Positions 36,151 to 44,575 of a stretch of DNA of 51,196 bases are shown one piece after another. The notes below the pieces were generated by a model. The model had not been told where the DNA came from. It saw only the letters and a list, made by a program, of their open reading frames with translations, and ran no database searches. Each line of letters begins with the position of its first letter. Position 1 is the first letter of the stretch. This DNA comes from Clostridia bacterium (GTDB taxonomy: Bacteria > Bacillota > Clostridia > Oscillospirales > Acutalibacteraceae), in assembly GCA_017437005.1 (NCBI GenBank), contig JAFSBZ010000015.1, positions 1 to 51,196 on the forward strand. The letters run 5' to 3'. A program made the translations under genes and the position numbers.

Positions 36151-36396
36151 GAGGCGCACTTCCTTACGGAGTGCGCCTCAGTTATATTCGCCAAAGGCGA
36201 GTGATATTGCTTCGCATCGTGTTATTGTCCTTCCGACAGTTTGAAAGGTGAATATAATATAACTAAAACCGCAAGGTTTTAATATCACTCTTTTAGAAAT
36301 ATCTCGCCTTTGGCGAGGTATTCTAAAAGAATATCACTGTGAGACCCGTCTCACAATATCACTTATTATTCTTATCTCTGAGATAGGTTAATTTTA
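36151..36396. repeat. Modular intergenic hairpin repeat cluster
   Basis: The gene-free stretch 36140-36443 is packed with inverted repeats separated by the octamer ATATCACT. Clear stems are 36151-36179 (GAGGCGCACT arms), 36189-36199, 36264-36281, 36289-36330 (long stem with CTCGCC tip), 36338-36355 (TGTGAGAC arms) and 36373-36385. ATATCACT occurs at 36282-36289, 36331-36338 and 36357-36363 and inverted near 36199-36206. This looks like a mobile or dispersed repeat, not a gene. Confidence 0.7.
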
Positions 36397-36413
36397 AAGT
36401 ATGTAACCCACTA

Positions 36414-36438
36414 TGACACTTTCAAACCGAAAGTGTCA
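36414..36438 (+). terminator. Intrinsic terminator at the end of the repeat region
   Basis: A perfect stem TGACACTTTC with loop AAACC is followed by ATTTTTT on the plus strand. It can stop the plus-strand AraC operon and, from the other side, the minus-strand GH94 remnant transcript. Confidence 0.75.
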
Positions 36439-36443
36439 ATTTT

Positions 36444-36773
36444 TTATCCAAGTATTACTTCTATATCAAAAGTGGCATTTTTGATTGGTACTATCGCCTT
36501 TTTTACATCGTGCTTTTTGCCGTTTACGGTTATACTTTTCACCTTACCGCTACCACTAAAATGCACATTATATATGCAATCGCGGAATTTTTTGCTTATA
36601 AAACAATCATTCCACGACGGTGGCAAGCAGGGCTTTATACACAGCCCATCAAATTCTGGTGTTAGTCCGTAAATAAATCTCACCAAAGCATAAAGCAACC
36701 ACTGCCCTGCCGCTGTGCGCCAGCTTTGACCCGGTGTGCCGGCACGACAACCCGTCTCAAGACCTATACTGCT
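36444..36773 (-). pseudogene. 3' remnant of a GH94-like glycoside phosphorylase
   Basis: The open frame of about 109 codons encodes only the C-terminal end of a GH94 (cellobiose-phosphorylase-like) enzyme. It reads AGTPGQSWRTAAGQWLLYAL, then LTPEFDGLCIKPCLPPSW and FRDCIYNVHFSGSG, matching the conserved end of these 700-900 residue proteins. It stops upstream at a TGA (36774-36776) and has no ribosome site, so the 5' nine-tenths is gone. It lies just downstream of the GH16-like gene on the same strand. Insertion or deletion at that junction is the likely cause. Confidence 0.75.
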
Positions 36774-36833
36774 TCATTATGTAAACCTCTTTTGAGTTTT
36801 CCAAATATTGTAACGCTTAAAGATATTCTTTTT

Positions 36834-39800
36834 TTAATAGCCAAAATGATTTCCGTTGTTAAAGTCTTCGGTTTCGCGTGTAATGATATCACGTCTTCCG
36901 TCATATTGATAAACTCTTAAATAATCAATATCAAGGCTTATTTTATCGGGATTTGCTGCTGTACCGTTGTTCGCAAGCATATCGGCATGCATAACCGCAT
37001 TATCAGTTGTTGAGTTTTGATGATTTGGATTTGAAGTGTAAAGTATATTATCTATCAAGAAATACATATACTGATTTGCTACTTCGGCATCGCTAATACA
37101 GTCATAATCCTGAGGATTCATATTATCCTGCGTATTGTATGTCATATCGCTTGTTCCAAGTATTGCATCGTCGCCCTCTACACCGTCACCGTTGATGTCA
37201 TAAATATATAATGTCAAATTAAATTTATCGACACCGTTTGTACTCCAATAAAATCCATATCTGCGAGGAGCGGTCATTTGCTTTTGAAGTGCTTCTACGT
37301 AGTTGCCGGTAATTCTACCTAACCAGTCTTTAGTAAGACGAGTGGTTGTACCGTCGGTAAAATCAAGATATCTGGCACTTGTGCTAAAATAATAATCGTC
37401 AGCAGGTGTACCAAACCATTCTTTTTTCATTACAGCACGTGGTGTGCCTGGATTATCCCAGTCTAAAACATTAACTGTTGGTTGACTTCTTGCACCCACA
37501 GAATAGAATTTATGCACATTGAGATACAATCGATAATCATATGTGCCGGTAGTTTTGGTTTTTCTATACGTAGAATGTGTAAGACTTGGATTTTGCATCA
37601 ATTCCCAAATATCTATTTCAAAATAATTTGTAGGAATCTGATATTTATACGTTTTCGGATCTGTTGAAATAGGCCATGCGGACGTACCGTCATAAGCATA
37701 TTCGCCCTTATTGTTGAGCTTATAAACCTTACTGAAAAGGGTTTCGTCCATATGATTATTACTGTAAGCGCCATGGCCGAGCATCCACCAAGAAGCAAAC
37801 ACATGTCCGTCGGATGGCAAACTGCCATACATTTCGGCATAACCCTGTTTCCACAGTAAAGATTTATTTGTCTTTATAAGACCGGGATTTGCAATTACAT
37901 CTTCGTCATCAATGGTATCGTTAAACGCGGTGCTACCCTCTTGATTATAGAGTCGTACATAGCCCAATTTGTCGGTTGTAGCAGTAGCCTTTTCCGCTTT
38001 TACACCACGCGTTATACGTAACTTGCCATCCTCTACCACATAAAGCTTGTTAAGTTCTTTTTCGTTTACAGTCTCAACATTATTATAGTTGCCGCCTTTT
38101 CCAGTCTCGGTTTCGGTTCGCATTTTTGAGTGATGCCAAACATCCAACAAAATGCCGTCCTTCTCATCACTTGACGCGGATTCAACACCGTCGAACTCAT
38201 CACCCCACGCATAATACATATCTACATATGTATCGGCAGTTCCATCATAGTCGGTATCAACTTTAACTTGTTTTGCCTGTTTTCTGGTTTCAAGTGTTGC
38301 CTTGTCCACAGTATGAATTTTTCCGGTTTCTACCTCGGAATTATTAATAAAATCAAGTACCGCCTGCTCAACGCCGGTAAACGAGCCGCCGTTAAGCCAT
38401 AATACGCCTGTATTTGAGTCGTATTTTATAAAATAATCATTGGTGTCAAGATTGCTCTGTGAATATTGGCTGTAATTGTCAACATCGCCTACCACAATCT
38501 CAAGCATACCTCTTGGAGAGCCGATTAAATCGTTGGAATGAACATAAACCGCATTGCTGTTGCTGCTTTCGCCGCTAACCGTTTTATCGGCGGATACAAC
38601 CTTTTTGATGTCAATATATGGAACCGCCGCTTCAAGATAAAGCTCTAATTTGCGTGCAGCATCATAATTGTCATTTTCACCATAATAAATCGCCAAATTT
38701 CCAAGCTTTACATTACGCCAAAAATCATTATTAGGATTGCTGAAGTCACCTATCATTTCATTACACAAAACAACAAGGTCAAGGATATTTACTTCTCCGT
38801 TGCGATCTACGTCCGCATAAACATACTTATAATCTTCGTTAAAAAGTAATGCTTGTTTCAATGCTGTAAGGTCGCGTGCTGTGTACTCTTCGGCACATCC
38901 GTCACCGTCAACGTCAGTAAAATGTTTTGCAGCAGCGTAGTTGACAAGTTTTGGTGTGCTACCGTCTCTACCGCCAAGATACCACACGTCCTGATTGCTT
39001 GCAACGTCTATTTCAGCGATAGAACCGTTTGCATCGTAATAACGGTTTTCTTTACCAACGGTATTTCTCTCGTCCGATATAAAATAACTGTTTTTAATTG
39101 TCGTGCTGTCACTTTGCCCAACAATGTGTGCGTTGGTTTTGCTGCTTATGACAAGACAGTCTTCGACCGAACATTCTTCAATAAGCGAACCTGCTTTGGC
39201 CTCACCCGCTATTGCGCCTGCGTACTCGTTGCCTGACACAATACTACTGTTTCTGATATGCAGGTTTTTAACCGTTCCGTTTTCGGCAAGCACCGGTATA
39301 AGTCCTACCGATTGATCGTCGCCAACCGATACTCCTGATACAACGTGTCCGTCACCGTCAATTTCGCCATTGAACTCGATGTATTTATATCTGACTACGT
39401 TGTTGATTTGTATACTGTCTTGAGAAATCCACGTCATACCGGAAGCATCAATATCGCATGCCAATTTATAATAAAGCCTATTATAAACATTGACACCGCC
39501 CGAAGCTATTGCGCGCGCTAATTCAAACGCATTGTAAATAAGATATGGATCTTCCTGTGTACCGGAACCGATAAGCTGATGGTACATACCATACGTGCCG
39601 TAATAATATGGTCCGCCCCATACATCGCGTGCGCCGCCATCGTTGTTTTGCGCAGTTATTTGTGAAGCGTACGACAAATATGTTTTGTATATGGTTGTAC
39701 TAACCTTAACCATAGGTATTACACGTTTTTGAGCACCGTCAATCTCTTTCAGTTCCCAATTGTATAACCAATCAAGCTTTGGCATATCAAGTATTTCATA

Positions 39801-40967
39801 AGCCTGTTTTTCGCTTACACGAGTAATTTGGTTAAGCTTATCATATTTACCGGGATACATTTGAGGAATTACGGTAGGCATATCCGAATAGCAATCGTAA
39901 AAGTATACGGGATATCCAAGCGTTGCGTCATAGCGGTTGTAAAATACTTCTTTTCCGCTGACACAAACCTCATCGGTAATTGACGCTCCCAGCGCAACGC
40001 AACCCGAAGCTGTAACGTTATTCATACTGTGGCCGCCGCTAACAATACCGCCTATCATATCAACTGTAATTTCAGAATTACTGCCGATTTCTCTTTCGCA
40101 GGAAACACCGTCAAACATACAGTTTGCAATGGTAAGCGCTTCACAAGTGCTTGTAGTTGAAACAATTGCCGCTGCGCCCGGATTATACTGATAATACTCA
40201 TTATCGGTTCTTTTTGTAACTGTGATATTACGTCTTGTCACAATATACGAATTGCAAACAGAAATATTTGCAATAGTAATAGTTGTAGTATCGTTCAAAT
40301 ATGAGCCTAAAGCTGTAGTAACCATGGCAACACTACCCGAGCCTTTTGAATAACACGAGTCAAAGTTAATGTTTTTAACAGTTGATGAACCGTCAAGCTT
40401 CTGTACTAAACCGTAACCAATCGAATTATACATACCGTAAATGGTAACGCCGTTGCCGTCAAGATGTCCGACAAAGCTTCTGCCTGGTTGCCATTTTTTA
40501 GCGTTGCCGCTTGAAATGACAGACTTAATGTCATTAAGCGTTTCGCATCCAACAATATTGTTAAGATAAAAAGCTTTTACACCGTCAGCAACCTTGTAAT
40601 AGTAAGGTGTATAAACAGGAACATAGACAGTTGTAGATCCCTGTTTTAAAATTCTATCCGACTGGTAACCACCCGCAACACTTGAAATCTCTTCAACATT
40701 AGAGGTTGTATCGGTGACCGTGCTAAGCGCAAGATAGAGTTGATCGGCAGTTTCAATTATGTACGGATCATCCTTTGTACCACTGCCGCCTGCAAAATCC
40801 TGAGCCGCATTGCCGCTCCATATTGAATATTCTTCAACCGTGCTACTTAAAGCGGTTGCTGCCTGCGTTTTTATGTTAGCTCCAACACCCGTTGTTGACA
40901 ATGACCCAATAAAAATCGCCATAACTAACATCAAGCAGATAATGTTTTTAGCCTTGTTAAACTTCAT
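36834..40967 (-). CDS. Large secreted multi-domain protein: GLUG-like modules, dockerin, GH16-like domain
   Basis: The 1377-residue protein starts at 40967 (AAGGAG upstream) with a signal peptide. Two modules beginning WSG or WGG and GSGTxxDPY (about residues 50 and 450) lead into beta-helix strands. Residues 680-740 form a type I dockerin: DVDGDG, with an expanded first loop, and the canonical DVDRNGEVNILDL. Residues 760-900 look like an alpha-glucuronidase-type N-domain (EIVVGDVDNYSQY). Residues 915-1360 resemble GH16: WGDEFDG, HVFASWWMLG, the catalytic EIDIWE near 1118 and the closing SLDIDYLRVYQYD. It should be a secreted beta-glucanase- or galactanase-like enzyme able to join a cohesin complex. 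No cohesin is seen in the window. Confidence 0.78.
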   Translation of the reverse strand: MKFNKAKNIICLMLVMAIFIGSLSTTGVGANIKTQAATALSSTVEEYSIWSGNAAQDFAGGSGTKDDPYIIETADQLYLALSTVTDTTSNVEEISSVAGGYQSDRILKQGSTTVYVPVYTPYYYKVADGVKAFYLNNIVGCETLNDIKSVISSGNAKKWQPGRSFVGHLDGNGVTIYGMYNSIGYGLVQKLDGSSTVKNINFDSCYSKGSGSVAMVTTALGSYLNDTTTITIANISVCNSYIVTRRNITVTKRTDNEYYQYNPGAAAIVSTTSTCEALTIANCMFDGVSCEREIGSNSEITVDMIGGIVSGGHSMNNVTASGCVALGASITDEVCVSGKEVFYNRYDATLGYPVYFYDCYSDMPTVIPQMYPGKYDKLNQITRVSEKQAYEILDMPKLDWLYNWELKEIDGAQKRVIPMVKVSTTIYKTYLSYASQITAQNNDGGARDVWGGPYYYGTYGMYHQLIGSGTQEDPYLIYNAFELARAIASGGVNVYNRLYYKLACDIDASGMTWISQDSIQINNVVRYKYIEFNGEIDGDGHVVSGVSVGDDQSVGLIPVLAENGTVKNLHIRNSSIVSGNEYAGAIAGEAKAGSLIEECSVEDCLVISSKTNAHIVGQSDSTTIKNSYFISDERNTVGKENRYYDANGSIAEIDVASNQDVWYLGGRDGSTPKLVNYAAAKHFTDVDGDGCAEEYTARDLTALKQALLFNEDYKYVYADVDRNGEVNILDLVVLCNEMIGDFSNPNNDFWRNVKLGNLAIYYGENDNYDAARKLELYLEAAVPYIDIKKVVSADKTVSGESSNSNAVYVHSNDLIGSPRGMLEIVVGDVDNYSQYSQSNLDTNDYFIKYDSNTGVLWLNGGSFTGVEQAVLDFINNSEVETGKIHTVDKATLETRKQAKQVKVDTDYDGTADTYVDMYYAWGDEFDGVESASSDEKDGILLDVWHHSKMRTETETGKGGNYNNVETVNEKELNKLYVVEDGKLRITRGVKAEKATATTDKLGYVRLYNQEGSTAFNDTIDDEDVIANPGLIKTNKSLLWKQGYAEMYGSLPSDGHVFASWWMLGHGAYSNNHMDETLFSKVYKLNNKGEYAYDGTSAWPISTDPKTYKYQIPTNYFEIDIWELMQNPSLTHSTYRKTKTTGTYDYRLYLNVHKFYSVGARSQPTVNVLDWDNPGTPRAVMKKEWFGTPADDYYFSTSARYLDFTDGTTTRLTKDWLGRITGNYVEALQKQMTAPRRYGFYWSTNGVDKFNLTLYIYDINGDGVEGDDAILGTSDMTYNTQDNMNPQDYDCISDAEVANQYMYFLIDNILYTSNPNHQNSTTDNAVMHADMLANNGTAANPDKISLDIDYLRVYQYDGRRDIITRETEDFNNGNHFGY

Positions 40968-41042
40968 TTGTTTTCTCCTTTTTTTAAAATTATAAAGGCA
41001 TATTTTTAAAAAAATAACACTATGCCATAATACTCCGTTTAT

Positions 41043-41071
41043 ATAATACCACAAACAGTATACAATAGCAA
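41043..41071 (-). promoter_or_regulatory. Promoter for the dockerin/GH16-like gene
   Basis: TTGCTA (41066-41071) and TATTAT (41043-41048) are 17 nt apart on the minus strand, directly after the terminator of the radical SAM gene. The leader is about 70 nt. Confidence 0.5.
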
Positions 41072-41075
41072 CAAA

Positions 41076-41100
41076 AAAAGCTTTGCTATGCAAAGCTTTT
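41076..41100 (-). terminator. Intrinsic terminator after the radical SAM gene
   Basis: An 11 bp stem AAAAGCTTTGC with a 3 nt loop is followed by TTTTTTTG on the minus strand, 15 nt after the stop at 41115. Confidence 0.88.
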
Positions 41101-41114
41101 TATAAACATTCTTT

Positions 41115-41942
41115 TTAAATAAATCTTTGAGCGTAGCCGCATTTTTTACAAAGTTGTTCGCTTGCCATTCCACATTTAAACGCATCTGCGATATCCTTGG
41201 CTCTTTTAGAATTAAGAATAATGGCTATATCTTCATTAAATATATTACCCAAATTTATAACACCGTCGCTATCGAGACAGCACGGTACAACCGTACCGTC
41301 AACAAGGATGCCAAATTGATCTTTTAACGCATAGCAAGAAAATTTGTCCCCTTTAATCTCGGCGTTTATATCGGGCCACTCGAAACGCTCGCCCCATTCG
41401 ATATGTATTTTATTACGTATTCGTATACCCCGCGTATTTTGTGCCCACTCACCCGATATGTTTTCTTTTAATAACTTATAGGCTTTTTCGTTTTTGCCGC
41501 CATCAAAGCCGCGATTCCACAAACGAAAAACCACAACAACACCCTTGTCAGCAGCTTTTTTTGCAAAATTTACAAGTTCTAATACATACTTTTCATAATC
41601 CTCGGCACTGCCTTTTTCAAAGCTATGCAAGGATATATTCACCTTGTGCACCCCTGAATCCAAAAGGCTGTCACCACACTTATTTAAAAGTGTGCCGTTT
41701 GTGGTAACGATTGATTTGTAACCGTACTTACCCGCTAATTTTATAAACTCGGGAAGCTTGGGGTGTGTTGTCGGCTCACCCATAAGATGATAATATATGT
41801 ATTTAGTCTGCTCTTTTAACTTTTCAAGAATAAGCGTAAACTCGTCCACACTCATTTGCCGCGGCGCACGAGAATGCCCATGGCAAAAAGAACAATTCAT
41901 ATTGCATATATTGGTAATTTCTATATAAACCTTGTTGTACAT
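41115..41942 (-). CDS. Radical SAM/SPASM domain protein
   Basis: The 275-residue protein has the radical SAM motif CNMNCSFC (CX3CX2C, about residues 13-20), HLMGEPTTHP, and VTTNGTLL of the barrel. A SPASM-type C-terminal region follows (GTVVPCCLDSDG and CKKCG). Such proteins modify peptides or activate partner enzymes. No precursor peptide or other modification gene lies next to it, so the target is unknown. It has its own terminator and lies 69 nt downstream of murF. Confidence 0.85.
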   Translation of the reverse strand: MYNKVYIEITNICNMNCSFCHGHSRAPRQMSVDEFTLILEKLKEQTKYIYYHLMGEPTTHPKLPEFIKLAGKYGYKSIVTTNGTLLNKCGDSLLDSGVHKVNISLHSFEKGSAEDYEKYVLELVNFAKKAADKGVVVVFRLWNRGFDGGKNEKAYKLLKENISGEWAQNTRGIRIRNKIHIEWGERFEWPDINAEIKGDKFSCYALKDQFGILVDGTVVPCCLDSDGVINLGNIFNEDIAIILNSKRAKDIADAFKCGMASEQLCKKCGYAQRFI

Positions 41943-41964
41943 ATGTTTCCCACTTTTTTTAAAA

Positions 41965-41996
41965 AAGAGGCTTAAATTTACAGTTTTAAGCCTCTT
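41965..41996 (-). terminator. Intrinsic terminator after murF
   Basis: A 12 bp stem AAGAGGCTTAAA is followed by a T-run on the minus strand, 15 nt after the murF stop. Confidence 0.88.
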
Positions 41997-42011
41997 AAAA
42001 AATTATAATGA

Positions 42012-43382
42012 TTATATTTTTAGTTGTTTTAAATTTTCAACAATTTCCGAAAAAGCCATTCCGTTTGATGCCTTTACAAGAACTGCATCACCTTTTTGTA
42101 ATATGTTTTTGGCTTCTATCAAAAAGTCAGCCTTTGTTTTAAAATGCAACACATTTGCACCCGCGTTTTCGGCTCCGCGAGCAGTATTTAAAGACAGTGC
42201 GCCAATGCAAATTACAAGGTCTATGTTTTTTTGTGCCGCATACTCGCCCACACCAAAATGAAGCTCTTTTTCGTTTTCACCAAGCTCGAACATATCACCC
42301 AAAATTGCAACCTTGCGGCTATCTGCCAAGCTAAGCACGTCAAGTGATGCTTTAGTGGAAATTGGGTTTGCATTATAACAGTCATCAATAATCATAAGAG
42401 AGTCGGTTTCAATTAAATTGTTGCGCCCCGATACGGGTATTAATGCCTCTATGCCCGCCTTAATCTCGTCTGGCGTAAGCCCTAACTCTTGTCCTACAAG
42501 CGCACCGGCTAAGGCGTTGTATACCATATGATGACCGGGGATTTTAATTGTAGTACTAAACGATTTATCACCAAGATTAATCTCACACGAGGTGCCTTTA
42601 AGTGATAAGCTTTGAATATTGTAAGCATTTGCATCCCACTTTGATGACAAGCCAAAATATTTTGGTGTAACACCCTTTACCTCTTTTACGGTGATTAATT
42701 TGTCATCGTCACCGTTTAGTATTATTTTAGCATCAGGCTGCATATAGTCAAACATTTCGGTTTTTGCCTTTAAAATGCCGTCTCTACACCCAAGGTTTTC
42801 AAGGTGACAAAGACCTATATTTGTAATAACACAAACGTCGGGCCTTGCCATTTTTGTAAGGCGGTGCATTTCGCCAAAATTGCTGATTCCCATTTCAAGC
42901 ACAGCAACCTCGTGGCAATCACGAATGTTAAATATGGTAAGAGGCAAACCAATTTCGTTATTGAAATTGCCTGCCGTTTTAAGCACGTTATACTTTTGCG
43001 AAAGAACCGACGCAATCATTTCTTTGGTGCTGGTTTTACCTACACTGCCGGTAATGCCTACAACCTTAATATCTAATGCCTTGCGATAATGCTCGGCAAG
43101 ATTTTTTAGTGCCTGTTTACAAGACTTTACCAAAATATACGGGTAGTCGGCATTTTCTAAAGATTGCTCACTCAAAGCGCAAAGGGCACCCTTTTCCATA
43201 ACGGTGGGAATAAAGGTGTGACCGTCAACTCGTTCACCTTTAATTGCAACAAAAAGATAACCCGCTTCAACCTTTCGGCTATCGATGGCAACACCCGTAA
43301 CACTCTGTGTAAGTCTTACGTCATCACCGTAATATTGTCCGTCAACCGCAAGTGCGATTTCTTTTAAAGACATATTTTTCAT
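42012..43382 (-). CDS. murF: UDP-N-acetylmuramoyl-tripeptide--D-alanyl-D-alanine ligase
   Basis: The 456-residue enzyme adds D-Ala-D-Ala to the UDP-MurNAc tripeptide, the last cytoplasmic step of peptidoglycan precursor synthesis. It shows the ATP-loop GSVGKTSTKEM near residue 110, FNNEIGLPLTIFN, EMGISNFGEM, and VIDDCYNANP near 325. Length is typical. The start overlaps the ddl stop as ATGA, so the ligase that makes D-Ala-D-Ala and the one that uses it are translationally coupled. Confidence 0.97.
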   Translation of the reverse strand: MKNMSLKEIALAVDGQYYGDDVRLTQSVTGVAIDSRKVEAGYLFVAIKGERVDGHTFIPTVMEKGALCALSEQSLENADYPYILVKSCKQALKNLAEHYRKALDIKVVGITGSVGKTSTKEMIASVLSQKYNVLKTAGNFNNEIGLPLTIFNIRDCHEVAVLEMGISNFGEMHRLTKMARPDVCVITNIGLCHLENLGCRDGILKAKTEMFDYMQPDAKIILNGDDDKLITVKEVKGVTPKYFGLSSKWDANAYNIQSLSLKGTSCEINLGDKSFSTTIKIPGHHMVYNALAGALVGQELGLTPDEIKAGIEALIPVSGRNNLIETDSLMIIDDCYNANPISTKASLDVLSLADSRKVAILGDMFELGENEKELHFGVGEYAAQKNIDLVICIGALSLNTARGAENAGANVLHFKTKADFLIEAKNILQKGDAVLVKASNGMAFSEIVENLKQLKI

Positions 43383-44434
43383 ATACTGTAACGCTCCAAT
43401 GATTTTTGAATAATCAGTTCACAAAGCTCACCGTATTCAATACCTGCGGCCTTTGCCTCTTGCGGCAAAAGGCTTGTAGCCGTCATACCGGGGAGTGTGT
43501 TTACTTCAAGACAAAAAATATCGCCGTTTTCATCAAGCAAGAAATCTGCTCGAGAGTAAACATCCAACTTGAGTGCCTTGAACGCAAGCTCTGTAGCGCG
43601 CTGCATTTTCTCGGCAATCTCGTCATCAATTGGTGCGGGACAAATCTCTTGCGTAGCGCCGCTTTGATACTTGTTGGCGTAATCGAAAAAGCCTGTTTTT
43701 GGAATAATTTCTATAACGGGAAGCGCCTTGCCGTCAATGATGCCTACCGCAAATTCACGTCCCTTTATGTAGGGTTCTATAACAATTTCGTCTTCGTAGC
43801 AGAATGATTTTTGAATTGCCTCGTCATATTCTTCCTGCGTATGTGCTATAAACACGCCAATACTTGAGCCACCGGCACAAGGCTTTAATACAACAGGAAG
43901 TGAAAGACCAAGCTGTGACAATGGTGTGTCTTTCATATTCTTTTTAAGCGTTGTACCAATAGGCGTTGGAACACCCGACATTTTAAATATTTTTTTGGCA
44001 ATTCCTTTATCCATTGCAAGAGCGCTGCCAAGATAGTTTGGCCCTGTGTAACGAATGCCCAAAATATCAAAGGTTGCCTGTAATTTTCCGTTTTCACCCA
44101 CGTCACCGTGAAGTCCCATAAATACAATATCGGCAAGACGGCATATCTCTATAACGTTAGGACCTAAAAAGCAATCTGATTTATCCTCGCGAGATGCCTT
44201 TATAGCCGCAAGGTCAGGCTCGGTGGTCTTTATTCCCTCTGCAATCTCAAGTCCGGCCCCTGGGAGTGTAAAAACATCCTCTAATTTATCGCTGTCATAA
44301 GGAAAGCCAAGATATACGTCTAGCAAAAACGCATCGTGGCCACGCTCTCTTAAGGTTTTGCATATTCCGGCACCAGAACACAAAGATACGTCACGCTCTG
44401 TGCTAAGTCCGCCTGCCAATACTACAATCTTCAT
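43379..44434 (-). CDS. ddl: D-alanine--D-alanine ligase
   Basis: The 351-residue ATP-grasp enzyme joins two D-alanines. Visible blocks are VVLAGGLSTERDVSL, GLHGDVGENGKLQA, VVLKPCAGGSSIGV and the C-terminal FCLEVNTLPGMT with the metal-binding Glu and Asn. The start at 44434 has GAAGG upstream, about 11 nt away; the longer frame has no site. It overlaps murF. A promoter in the 44435-44529 interval is likely but no clear 17-nt pair was found. Confidence 0.96.
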   Translation of the reverse strand: MKIVVLAGGLSTERDVSLCSGAGICKTLRERGHDAFLLDVYLGFPYDSDKLEDVFTLPGAGLEIAEGIKTTEPDLAAIKASREDKSDCFLGPNVIEICRLADIVFMGLHGDVGENGKLQATFDILGIRYTGPNYLGSALAMDKGIAKKIFKMSGVPTPIGTTLKKNMKDTPLSQLGLSLPVVLKPCAGGSSIGVFIAHTQEEYDEAIQKSFCYEDEIVIEPYIKGREFAVGIIDGKALPVIEIIPKTGFFDYANKYQSGATQEICPAPIDDEIAEKMQRATELAFKALKLDVYSRADFLLDENGDIFCLEVNTLPGMTATSLLPQEAKAAGIEYGELCELIIQKSLERYSI

Positions 44435-44527
44435 AAGTAAGACACCTTCAGTTCTAATACATTCATTCAATAATCATTATATGTTGCTTAAATTATATGA
44501 TATCATAAATTCAATAAATTAGCAATA

Positions 44528-44557
44528 AAGCCTTCCGCAATTACTCGCGGAAGGCTT
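44528..44557 (-). terminator. Intrinsic terminator after guaA
   Basis: AAGCCTTCCGC pairs with GCGGAAGGCTT around an 8 nt loop, 18 nt after the guaA stop, and ends in TTTATTG on the minus strand. Confidence 0.8.
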
Positions 44558-44575
44558 GGGTTTTTTATTTTAAAA

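Noticed and set aside
36774-36833. Terminator between the GH16-like gene and the GH94 remnant
   Set aside because: Only a weak imperfect hairpin with no T-run is visible.
44435-44527. Promoter for ddl-murF
   Set aside because: Several AT-rich hexamers are present but none pairs convincingly at 16-18 nt, so it is not listed.
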